Shown here one piece after another: positions 1 to 10,100 of a DNA stretch of 64,000 nucleotides. Within the stretch, counting starts at the first letter, position 1, and every line of letters starts with the position of its first letter. The stretch spans positions 62,001 through 126,000 of the forward strand of contig JBBRBB010000009.1 of NCBI GenBank assembly GCA_038206235.1, in the 5' to 3' direction. The translations under genes were made by a program, and so were the position numbers. Source of the stretch: JBBRBB01 sp038206235. GTDB lineage: Bacteria > Bacteroidota > Bacteroidia > Chitinophagales > Chitinophagaceae. The notes under the pieces were generated by a model. That model saw only the letters and a program-made list of their open reading frames with translations, was not told the DNA's origin and did no database searches.

Positions 1-677
1 GCTGCGTTATCGTTATGTATGCGTACATGAGAAATATCTGCGCCGAAAGAAGATTCCATTTTTGTGCGTGTGTCATGCGGCAAAGGATTTCCAGAACTTT
101 TGGAAGAGTTTAAATTTCCTACGACAGAAGAAGAAGCTGTTTGAGATGATGTTGTTTCTGTTTTTGTTTGTAATTTTTCTTCTTCTTCACACTCTGCGCA
201 TTTGCGTTGTAACACCTCGCCCCGGCCCTCTCCTCCAAAAGGAGTCCTTTGGACAAAGGAGAGGGAGTCGTCCGGTGGCTGAGGATTGGTTTCAAAAATG
301 GGTTTCTTTTGCAACTTGTTTTTTAATAACTCTCCTTCTCCTCCCTCCTCTTTTTTCTGCAGCTTTTCTTCCTGCTCACAGCCTGCACATTTACGCTGCA
401 CATAAGAATTAGGCTTGTTGAAAAACGGAGTTGAATTATTTTCAGCATTTGCAAAAGAATATTCACTAAATCTCTGCACTACTTTATCAGCCATAGCATC
501 TGCTTCCTGTTCATAGATGTCATTAGGCTTATTGACGGTAAGCTTTGTTTGTATAGCAGGCTTATTGAAAAATGGTGAACTCTTTTTTCCAAAAAAATAA
601 TTTCCATTTCCCTTTTGCATGAACGGAGAACGATTAACGGCGGTTGCTGAATTATTTTTTTGGTGAGCTGATTTCAT
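1..677 (-). CDS. eCIS_core (DUF4157) protein, second tandem copy, cut by window edge
   Basis: About 225 N-terminal codons are visible; the frame is open to the window edge. The start ATG (675-677) aligns with the start of the neighbouring eCIS_core gene, and the two proteins share the pattern of an EQEADAM motif, an FFNKP motif, a QRKCxxCEEEEKLQ motif and then the beginning of the eCIS_core fold (TKMESSFGAD, VRIHNDNA). The metalloprotease-like HELTH motif would lie just beyond the edge. This copy carries the CxxC-EEEEKL motif twice, with the two copies separated by a stretch derived from a palindromic repeat (about 214-268, read here as PFGGEGRGEV). eCIS_core proteins are typical of eCIS loci and are thought to be effectors or effector-processing factors; that role is inferred. 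It follows its paralogue by 49 nt, probably in one operon. Confidence 0.85.
   Translation of the reverse strand, partial: MKSAHQKNNSATAVNRSPFMQKGNGNYFFGKKSSPFFNKPAIQTKLTVNKPNDIYEQEADAMADKVVQRFSEYSFANAENNSTPFFNKPNSYVQRKCAGCEQEEKLQKKEEGGEGELLKNKLQKKPIFETNPQPPDDSLSFVQRTPFGGEGRGEVLQRKCAECEEEEKLQTKTETTSSQTASSSVVGNLNSSKSSGNPLPHDTRTKMESSFGADISHVRIHNDNA
214..268. repeat. palindromic repeat element inside the eCIS_core coding frame
   Basis: On the + strand it reads CCTCGCCCCGGCCCTCTCCT, followed by a short spacer and an inverted CCTTTGGACAAAGGAGAGGG arm. The same core (CCCTCTCCAAAGGGAGAGGG type) occurs at 47861-47897 and 49661-49693. It lies in frame in the eCIS_core gene and has no counterpart in the paralogue at 727-2658, so it looks like an insertion. 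Confidence 0.75.
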
Positions 678-726
678 CTTTTATAGAATTCTATTGAAAC
701 ATAAAAAAAACAAAAAAGGAGTATGT

Positions 727-2658
727 TTATTGACAAGTATTTGTTGCATCGGGACACGGATTCACGTTTAGAAAATTGCCGCTTACTTCGTTGCAACAGG
801 AATTATAAACTACTTCCCTTCCGGGAGGGCTTACAGTTACGCCAGGATTATTTTGCACTGTCAGCTTGTTTTTTTCTGCACAAGCACCTGTAATAGGGGT
901 ACAAGTACAGTAGATACCGGCGCCTGGAAAAAACTGATTCTGAAGACGATACCTGACCGTGGTTTGTTGACCTGATGGTGTGCAACAACGCTGCAGTTGC
1001 AGCCCCGACTTCAATCGCGGCATTAGTTGCTTGCCGATGTCTTTAATGCCACCTTTAATTCCCCGCATTGACATTACAGCATTCACTGCCGTAACATCTG
1101 CGTCTTCTTCTAATTGTCCGTAACCTGCTCCATCTTTTGATTGCATTTCATTTGCATTTCCCTGTTGCTGCTGCACTACATGCGCCAACTCATGAGCCAT
1201 CAAAGCATCTCCTATTAATGTTCCGGGCTTATGCTCGCCACTTGCAAATGCAATATGATTACCTACACTAAAAGCCCGTGCATTCATAGAGCCTGAAAGA
1301 TTTGCGGCATGGCTGTCGGTATGAATTTGCACGTTAGAAAAATTTGTTCCGAAAGCAGATTCCATTTTGCTGCGTGTGCTTCCATTCAGTGTGCTTCCTG
1401 TTCCAAGACTTTGCATTACCGAAGCCGGTGATTGTGTTGCCTGAGCACCTCCTGATTCTGCTTTGAAAAGCAGGCTGCCTGCTGAACTTACAGTTTGAAA
1501 TAAACCCGAAGCTGCCCGCAGGCTTCCGGGAATTTGAGCGGCAATATCTGCAGGCACACTGGAAAGGTCACCGGTTTTTTTCCATTGCGTAACTGCATTC
1601 TGCACACGAACCTTCACAATTGAAATTATATCATCAGCGCTTTGTGCTGAACGTGTTGCAGGTTCATAGCGCTGCAACAACTGTTCAATTTGAGCGGGTG
1701 AACTTCCCTGGTGGCGTGCAAATGCTGCACGTATATAAGGACAATTGTTTGATGAAAAAGGTGTTCCTGCAAGCGCCTCATCTACTGTGCTGCATACTTC
1801 TGAATTCAGGCGTTGAATAAACTCTGATTTGTTCATCTGCATTTCAGAAGCAATTTCAGAATCGTCTACTATGAATTGTCCTTGTTGATTTGATGAGTCT
1901 GATAAAGTAGTAGATGGTTCTTCGGTAGGCGTTACAGATTCACTTGTTTGTGAAGGAACTTCCTGGTTTGTTGATTCAGATGTTGATTCATCCTGCTTTT
2001 GAATGCGGCTTCCATTTTTTTGTTGTATCACATGCGTTAATTCATGCGCTAACAATTGCTGCCCCTCTTTTTTGTTTGTATCATACTTGCCTGAGTTGAA
2101 ATAAATATCACTGCCATGCGTGAATGCCTGCGCATGTAAATCTTTGCTCATCTGCACCGCAGCATTGTCGTTATGTATGCGTACATGAGAGAAGTCGGTT
2201 CCAAAGGAAGATTCCATTTTTGTGCGTGCATTATGGGGCAAAGGATTGCCCGAACCTTTAGAAGAGTTTAGATTGCCTGCAACAGAAGCTGAAGCTGTTT
2301 GCGATGATGTTGTTTCTGTTTTCTTTTGCAGCTTTTCTTCTTCTTCGCATTCTGCACATTTGCGTTGTAATGAATGATTGGGTTTATTAAAAAACGGAGC
2401 AGAATTATTTTCTGAATTTGAAAAAGATGAATTGCCAAAACCTTGCACCACTTTATTAGCCATTGCATCGGCTTCCTGCTCATCCCGATAGCTATCGGGA
2501 TCGTTTGGTTGGTTAACGGTTAATTTTGCTTGAACCGGTAACGCATTAAAGAATGGCTTGTTGTTTTTTGCAAAAAAAGTTTTGCTGTTTTCTTTTTGTA
2601 AGAAAGAAAGATGATTAGAATTAGAGGGTGTAATATTTTTAGATTGATAGGATTTCAT
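727..2658 (-). CDS. eCIS-associated protein with two eCIS_core (DUF4157) domains
   Basis: A 643-aa protein with a low-complexity N-terminus, an EQEADAM motif (about residues 60-66), a CAEC pair, a first eCIS_core domain (about 138-215, HELTH at 205-209), a helical Ser/Thr/Gln-rich middle, a second eCIS_core domain (about 423-500, HELAH at 489-493) and a Cys-rich C-terminus (nine Cys after about residue 555). eCIS_core is a predicted metallopeptidase-like domain found almost only next to contractile injection systems; its proteins are regarded as candidate cargo. The C-terminal 90 residues could be the payload (inference). It follows the tape-measure gene by 77 nt and precedes a tandem paralogue. 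A 20-bp perfect palindrome (2482-2501) is embedded in frame near the N-terminus. Domain call firm, function unknown. Confidence 0.9.
   Translation of the reverse strand: MKSYQSKNITPSNSNHLSFLQKENSKTFFAKNNKPFFNALPVQAKLTVNQPNDPDSYRDEQEADAMANKVVQGFGNSSFSNSENNSAPFFNKPNHSLQRKCAECEEEEKLQKKTETTSSQTASASVAGNLNSSKGSGNPLPHNARTKMESSFGTDFSHVRIHNDNAAVQMSKDLHAQAFTHGSDIYFNSGKYDTNKKEGQQLLAHELTHVIQQKNGSRIQKQDESTSESTNQEVPSQTSESVTPTEEPSTTLSDSSNQQGQFIVDDSEIASEMQMNKSEFIQRLNSEVCSTVDEALAGTPFSSNNCPYIRAAFARHQGSSPAQIEQLLQRYEPATRSAQSADDIISIVKVRVQNAVTQWKKTGDLSSVPADIAAQIPGSLRAASGLFQTVSSAGSLLFKAESGGAQATQSPASVMQSLGTGSTLNGSTRSKMESAFGTNFSNVQIHTDSHAANLSGSMNARAFSVGNHIAFASGEHKPGTLIGDALMAHELAHVVQQQQGNANEMQSKDGAGYGQLEEDADVTAVNAVMSMRGIKGGIKDIGKQLMPRLKSGLQLQRCCTPSGQQTTVRYRLQNQFFPGAGIYCTCTPITGACAEKNKLTVQNNPGVTVSPPGREVVYNSCCNEVSGNFLNVNPCPDATNTCQ
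2482..2501. repeat. 20-bp perfect palindrome inside coding sequence
   Basis: ATCCCGATAGCTATCGGGAT is its own reverse complement. It encodes the DPDSYRD stretch of the eCIS_core protein. The paralogue at 1-677 has a shorter sequence at the matching place (NDIYEQEADAM against NDPDSYRDEQEADAM), a difference of 12 nt, so it looks like an in-frame insertion. Confidence 0.8.
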
Positions 2659-2735
2659 TTAAAAAAATCTGTTAGATTTTTTTATTTATCTCGTTTAATT
2701 ATTCTTTCTGACTTTTTTCAAATCATAGATAGAAT

Positions 2736-4166
2736 CTATCTCCATTCCACTCTTAAAATATCTTTCATCCAGGGAAGCTTAACCAGGCTTACATTCCAGG
2801 GCAGGTGATCGAGTAACACATCAATTGAATTTGATTCTACCTGCAGGTGCAGATTGTAATTCTTTGTGTAAAGCTTTCCACTGCGCTGCAGAAATCCTTC
2901 ACGAAGCCCGGCAACAGATGTGCCTTTTAATATTTCCCACTGCTGTATCGTTTCTATAAGTAAATCGTTTGCTTCACCAAGTTCATTCGCCATCAATTCA
3001 ATACTGCCATCAACAGGTTCTTCAAGCGGATAGTTGCATAATATTTTTGCAATTACTAACTCATGCTCTTCCGGCGCTGTGTTTTCCGTTGCCAGGTAAT
3101 GCAGCAGGTGCAATGCTCTTTGATGAGACTGAGCATCAGCAAAATTTTCCTCTTTTATTAATTGAAGATTTGTAAAGAACCTATTTAAGAAAGGATGCAG
3201 CAGCACAAGCCCCGCATGTTGTACAAAAATGCCCTCTTCATCAACCCTTATTGTTTTGTCAATTTCACTTTCATCGTCCCTTACTATTTTATCTTCCCGC
3301 TTTTTCTTTTCTGCATGTTCCGGTGCTTCTTTCAATTGTTTTAGAACAGCAGCAGTTACTCTCTTTTTAAATAAAAAATTTCGCGGTAATTTTTGAATTG
3401 ATTCCTGCTCCTTAATTTGATTTTGTAAAAGAATGGTGGCAAGCTTTTCAGCGTTTAAATCTTTTTCTTCTGAAGCGGCAAACTGCAAAACCTGCTGCCA
3501 TAATATTTGCTTTAATTGTTTTTTCTCAACCGAAGTAATATTCCTGCTGCCCTGGTTTAGAAATGAAACAACCTCTGCTATTTCATCAATAATCTTTGAT
3601 AACATGTCCTGCTTTTCAGCAGTAAGGGTTTCAATAAGCGCTTTTAGAAAACTTTCCGGGTGCTGAAAAATAATTCGCTTAACTGCATTAATATCTTTTT
3701 GAATGAGATAGCGCAGTTTGCTAATCGTTGCCGAATCACCTGCAAATGCCTCAAGCGCTTTTTGGTACCAATTTGCATCAATCTTTAACACGCTCCAGGG
3801 GAGATAGCCATGCTGCATATAAAACATCCACTGCTCTGCAATACTTAAAGAAGCTGATTGTTTTGTTATCTTTTCTGCAGGAGAAATATGAGTTGCTGCA
3901 ATACTCAATTGTTCAGAAATTTTTTTGAAAACATTTTCTTCCCATCTTCCTTTTTCAATGTCTTTAAGGTTAATAATTCCGAGGTCAATTTCTAATTTAT
4001 CTAACTGAATTATTTCATCCTCAGAAGATGCCGCATCAAAAGCCTTTTGCAACACAGGAACAATCTCACGCCAATAATGTTCGCTCACCAAATGCTGTAT
4101 GCTGAAAGCATCCATTTTTTTATTAAGCATTAAATTGATGACCTGTTTTTTTATAATGTGCTGCAT
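2736..4166 (-). CDS. contractile injection system tape-measure-type protein (Afp14/Pvc14-like)
   Basis: A 476-aa protein without signal peptide or membrane segments. The N-terminus (HIIKKQVINL, then SEHYWREIVPVLQKAFD) and the C-terminal block (LVLLHPFLNRFFTNL, then HQRALHLLHYLATE and ILCNYPLEEPV) are the hallmarks I associate with the CIS tape-measure family (CIS_TMP). In Afp/PVC particles the corresponding protein sits in the tube and sets sheath length. The middle is Lys/Glu/Gln-rich and helical. It begins 14 nt after the Afp12-like gene, in the usual eCIS gene order. Family assignment is good; the length-setting role is carried over from homologues. Confidence 0.85.
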   Translation of the reverse strand: MQHIIKKQVINLMLNKKMDAFSIQHLVSEHYWREIVPVLQKAFDAASSEDEIIQLDKLEIDLGIINLKDIEKGRWEENVFKKISEQLSIAATHISPAEKITKQSASLSIAEQWMFYMQHGYLPWSVLKIDANWYQKALEAFAGDSATISKLRYLIQKDINAVKRIIFQHPESFLKALIETLTAEKQDMLSKIIDEIAEVVSFLNQGSRNITSVEKKQLKQILWQQVLQFAASEEKDLNAEKLATILLQNQIKEQESIQKLPRNFLFKKRVTAAVLKQLKEAPEHAEKKKREDKIVRDDESEIDKTIRVDEEGIFVQHAGLVLLHPFLNRFFTNLQLIKEENFADAQSHQRALHLLHYLATENTAPEEHELVIAKILCNYPLEEPVDGSIELMANELGEANDLLIETIQQWEILKGTSVAGLREGFLQRSGKLYTKNYNLHLQVESNSIDVLLDHLPWNVSLVKLPWMKDILRVEWR

Positions 4167-4180
4167 CAGTTTTTTTTATC

Positions 4181-7100
4181 TTAGGTCAAAACTCTTTTTA
4201 TTTCATTTATATCTGCGTCCGGTTCAAGTTCTTTTACTTCTTTACTTTTCCATCCTTCGAACAATGCCTTCATATCAATCTTATTTTTTCGCAAATGGTT
4301 AAATAAAAACTCATGTTCAGTTATTCTATCCATTTCTTTATTATAAAAGCAAACCCTGTCGAGATATTGCCAGGTAATGTTTTGTATAAGCACCTGTTTT
4401 TGTTTTAATGTAATCGCTTTAATTTTTTTTGATTTGTCTGGCTTGTCTTTCAGGATTTGATTTACCAAATCATCATAGCGTTTGGGGTCAGGATTTGTAT
4501 CAGCAAGAAATCGTTGTGCTTTTTCAGCCACTTTATTTTCAGGATTTGCTTCCGTAATTTTTTTTACGTTTTCGCTATAAGAGTAAGACCGGGCTTGTAT
4601 GTGCCTGGATTTTTCACGCGGTGCAGGTGCAACAAGTTGCGGAGGTTGTGCGATACCCGGCTTTGCTTTAAGTTTAACATCCTTCAATAAAGATGCTGTT
4701 GATTTTTTAATAGTTCTTTTTGCGGCGATGTTTTTATTCAACACCTCAATATCATTCCCCGTTTCAATAAGTTCTTCTTTGCATGTGCAAGGTTCGCAAT
4801 TTGTAAATTCATAATTATCTCTGTAAACATTCCAGCAGAAAAGATTATTTAAGGTTGACAATAAATTAAAATCTTTACACGGTTCTTTTTCGTTTTCAAA
4901 GCAGGAAACAGGCTCATCAATATCACAGGAACAAGGCTGGCAATCTTCGCAATCTGAAAGCTCTCCAAAACTTTTCTTAAACAGGAATTCAAGGAAATTG
5001 CAATTATCATAACTACTACATAATTTTTTTGCCAGCCACTGATTCCAGATTTTAAAATAATATTCAAAGCAGCAAAAGTCGCGGGGATTAAGCCACAAGA
5101 TGCGCAAAAGAACATGAGCAGGCGCTTCTTTTTGTAATAATTTTTCAATTACTGCACGATTTTCTTTGCTGCGAAAACGCAGTGGCCATGCGGGTAAAGC
5201 AAGGGTCGCAACAAAAGAATAAGGGTCGCAGCCGGGAGTAAAGCATATTGTTTTATCTTCTTCGCAAGGGTCTGGTTCGCCGCCGGGCTTCCATTCAAAA
5301 TGACAAATCTTATCCTGTTCAATACAAGGTCGCGGCAGTGCATCGCAATTACATTCTTCATACTCGTCATCAGAATTTTTGCAGTGGGGGCGAAGTAAAA
5401 TATGCTCAACCAAATGCAGCCCTTCGCTGTTGATTAATTTTTTTGCACGCTCAACGGCTTCGCAAGCCATCACCTCATTTGTATATTGCTGCGGGTTAAG
5501 AGCAACGATTTCATTAAGACATTGATTTATTTTTTCGTTTCGAATATTAGCATTGTTGCCATACTCAGCATTTCGAAAATCTCTGCAAATCCATTGCTCT
5601 ATATTTGGAGCCGCAGCAAAAAATGCTAAAAGTCTAACGCGGTCTTTTATAATTTCTTCAGTGTGCAATTCAATTCCATAATAGCCGCAGTTACATTCAT
5701 ACACAGGCTTATAATTATCATAGTTGCGAATCAGTATTAAAGAGCTTATATAAAATTGTAAAGCTTCACAGCATGAATCAAAGCAACACTCCGTTTTCCA
5801 AGCCAAGTAACAACCAGGCTCACACTCTTCTTCTTTACTCTCACAGCCGGAAATATTTTCTGCCATATCATCTTCACAGGAATCAAATGCGGGCAGCTTT
5901 ATCCGAATATAAAAATTACACAAACGCTGATATCTGTCACTAATATCAACTTCTTTCCTGTAGATTGGAAAATAACAGGCGATTTCTAATAGCTGCTGTT
6001 TCCATTCTGCCAATGTAATGCCAGGGAATACAGGCTCTGCAATTTTTTCTTTGCCTGAATTAATCAGATAAAAACTGTTTTCTTCCTGAATATAATTTTC
6101 ATCAATGTAAACCGATTCAAAAAATTCAATGAGCCTCTCACAGTATAAATCGGGATAATTCTCAGACCTTCTTTCAAAATAAATTTTAGCAATCGGTTTT
6201 TTATTGAGGTTAAGCAGAAGTAAATCATTATTGGCATCAACCTGCAGAAGGTCAAAAAAATTGAATGAAGAGGCTTGGTACAACTTGTTTAAAATATCAT
6301 CACGCCTTTCGGGTGTTTCGTAAAAGCAAGGGTGAATGAGACCTGTGTTGCCACATGCCACAAAAAAACTATGGCTGCAATTTTTCCTGTTAAAATAATT
6401 ATGAAAACCTTTTTCGGTTTGTGAACCGCAAATAAATTTTTCTATCCCATTCTTTCCCCATGCCTCTGCGCAAGTCTCAAAGCCATGAATGCTTTCAGCA
6501 AGCACTTCACGAATATAAATATGGAACCTGCAGTCTGTTTTATCTTCTTCAATATAAAAATTACCGGAATATTTCAGGAGCACCAGAAAAAATTGAAACT
6601 GTTTCATGGCTTCCTGCGAAGTTTTGTAAGATACCATGCTTCGCCAATCGTAATAATCAATCGCAGTGTTATAAAGAGAGAACTTATACTTGTCTTTCGC
6701 AATATATTTTATGGGATAGCTTTTTACCAGCGGTATAATTGCGTTTTGCACTTCATAGCCGCCAAATTCATCCGCGGTTTCCTTTGGCACAAAAACTATG
6801 GTTTCAGTTTTAAAGCAATTATCATCAACATGTATTACGAATTCTTTCATGCTGATGAATTTATTATCTCCATAATTACCGGCAAGATGCGCCTGTTTTA
6901 AAACGGTAAAATAATTTTCACTGAAAGCTTTTTGCGCCTCTTCTTTTGATGTGTAGCCTTTCGTACTTTGGAAAAGCACCAATTCCTTTCCTGCAAGCCT
7001 TCCCTGTGTATAAAACCTGTTGGTACATTTTATTTGATAATGATACCAGCGCATTTTTGTTTTGTCATCCTCATAACAGCAAACTATATCGTTGCCGCCT

Positions 7101-10100
7101 GTGTTAATATCAATGAATTCATAAGCCTTGTGAAAAAGCCTGTCTCTTATGGTTCTTGCGTCAGCATCAGAAAGTATTTTTGCTTTTGAAGTATGATACG
7201 CAATCAGGTTATCTTTATCAACAAGCTTGTATATATAGTTTTCTGTTTTATTTACCTGCCAGCTTTTTAATCTTGCATCAAATTGTTTTTCTGTTATATT
7301 ATTTGTTTCATTAAATAGAGTCTTGTGAAATTTTAAAATCGCATCAGCTTCTTTTTTTGCGGAATTAATTTCGTTCACGTCTTCTGTATTGCCTTTCCAA
7401 ACACCTTTAATTTTTTCTGCAGGTGACTCTATCAATAATTCATTCTTCGAAATTTTTAGTTGCAGATTAGGAATATCTCCATAGAATTTTTTAGCTGCGT
7501 TTACTGCAAGTTCTTCTTCGGGATAAATTCCCTTAGATTCGAATTCTATTTTCTTATTGTCAGGATTCGTGAGCCAAAATTTAAATTTCCACTGGTCAGG
7601 TATAGGCTCAGATACATACAGCGTGTATGTGTAAATGCTGACTTCTTTAATGATTTCGCTTATCTTGTTCTTTGCCTCGCTTTCCGAAGCAAAAGACCCA
7701 AAGTAAACGGCAACATTAGCATCATCTGATTTTACGAAAATACTACACCCTGCTTTATCATTCTTTTCAATATAATACGAGGATTGTAGTGTAAGAAGCG
7801 GCAGGATTATTTCAAACGCTTGTCTGGACTGTGCTTCGGTATTGTATTTTGCAAGCGATTGAAAAAGCAGCTTTTTATTAACGTCGCGAAACTTGTATGT
7901 ATATTTTATGTCTTCGATTAAGTTTACATCTTCAATGGAATAAAATTCGAATGCTTTTTCATTTATAAAAACAAAGGGAGGATTTTTTGCTTCGAGAGGA
8001 ATTAAGCTCCCAAAATTTATCTTTTCATTTTCCCATTTAAAAACTTTTATATCATTAAGGTTTGAATTTATTCCGGGAGATAGTTCAGTACATTTTGCTT
8101 CAGCTTTTGCTTTATCAGTTAATTCCTTTTTATCGTGACCCGTATATTCTGCAAGAACCTGTCCTGTATAGTCTGTAAATTCAACTTTAAAAATATAATG
8201 AGAAACAAAAACATGTCGCTGTTTGTCAGGTGTATGAGAAAATATATTTTGTAAAACATCCCGCCGCAATTCAGCTTCCTCCTTTGTTTGTAACCGTTCG
8301 CTGTAAATGTATTTGTTGTTGAATTGGTCCCGGGTGAATAGTTGCCACGCATTTTCATGCTCTAAAAAAGTCATCTCAAAAAAGGCATCGCTATTTAATT
8401 TGCTTAAAACTGAATTAACTGATGAAAGCGTATCGGCTTTATTCAAAGGTGTTTGCAGTGTAAGCTTTGTTTCGTGAGCAATTTCAATTTCAGGCTGATA
8501 CTGTTTGTCAATTTCCTCAACCACGAAATTGCACAGATAATGTTTTCTCCAATCTTCAATACCGGCTAATGCTTTAAAGCGTTTTTCAAAACCGGAAACA
8601 TTATCGTTTTTCCATCCGTTGTACAAATAGTTATAAGCTCTGCCGCGGTTGCTGCTTAAATCAGCGTAATTGGTAAGAAATTTTTCTTCGGCTTTTATCT
8701 GTGATTTTTGCAACTCTTCTGTTGTTAAAAAATTAGCCGTAAGAAGAGCATAATCGGTGAACTGTTCGGCAAAGCGTGAAAGAAGGTGGTTGAGAAAATC
8801 CTGTCTGCGTGTGAGATAAAGATTCTTATCTTCTGCAATTAATTGAAGGTATCCTGCATAAGTATCGAGAGTTAATTCAATATCGAAAGAAAAAAGCTGA
8901 GTATGGTTTTCACAATCGGTAGTGATGAACCTTCTGTAGTTTTCAGAAAAACTCGCAGTGTATTTTACAGAAGCCGCGGCATTCAGAGCTTCCTGCTCAC
9001 TCTTGTAATATCGTTTACTTATTAAAACAAAATCGGTTGATGAAGTAAAAAGATAAAAGAAAAAACATTCATCTCTATTCGATTCAATTACGGGTTCATA
9101 TTCGCCATATAATAAATCTTCTCTAAGCTGCGTAACAGCCTGGTCACGGACAGCAGCAAAACAAAATTTATATTCCGGGAAATCGTCTTCATTGCATCTG
9201 CTTTCAAGATCAGTATTTTTTATTTTCCCGCTATCAATCAGTAGCTGAAATTTTTCTCTATCTGTCGGGTAAGCAAGAATGCTGCCCTCACTGCCCAATG
9301 TGCCTGTGCTGTTTGCATCTGTTTTAAAGCGAAGCAGTTTTTGCAATTGCGGAACAGTAGTAAGCTGGCTGATAAAATATGTATGATTATCCGTTTCATT
9401 TTCAGAAGAAGATAATGCAAAGAGCGAACGTATATTTTTTAACTGCGATAAATAATTTGCGAGCAATTGATCAAAAAACAAAAGAAATCCCTGTAACTGC
9501 AATGCCTTTGCCTTTCGTTCATCGGAAACATCAGTTGCCAAATCACCTTCACCAATTCCATATACATGCGGAAACTCGTTTTGTATGGAATAATAATCGG
9601 CAAGATCACTGCGGTAGATTCCTTTTGGTATTTCTGCATCAAGATTTGGTGAGGGCTGCTTGTACAAAATTTTTCCATTAGAAGAAAAATTCATTTCCAG
9701 AAATGATTCATACTTTTTCTGATTCACCTGCACAGCTAAACCGTATTTCGAAAACGTAAAGGATGAGCATTTGGGATTGAATTCAGGTATATGATTTTCA
9801 TGAAGAATAAATTTCCATCTTGTAGTTTCCCAAGTTAGCGCATCGCATTCTTTCCAGGCAAAGCGACGAACATTTTTTACACCTTCAACATCAAGCAGTG
9901 CATGATACACATCAGAAAAATGAATTTCTCTTCGCAGCTTGATTTGCTCAAACTCTTCCGTGTCAACAAAACCATAGCTTTCTTGTAAATTATAAGGGCG
10001 ACCGACAAAAATTTCTTCCACAGATTTTCCTTTTTCAAGAAGCTGGGGAAGCGTATAGAATTTGGGTGAAGGAGAAAAAAATTCCCGCAGTGTTTCTGCT

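Noticed and set aside
62..412. 116-codon open frame on the + strand
   Set aside because: It lies antisense to the eCIS_core gene; the minus-strand frame has clear homology to the tandem paralogue and the + frame has none.
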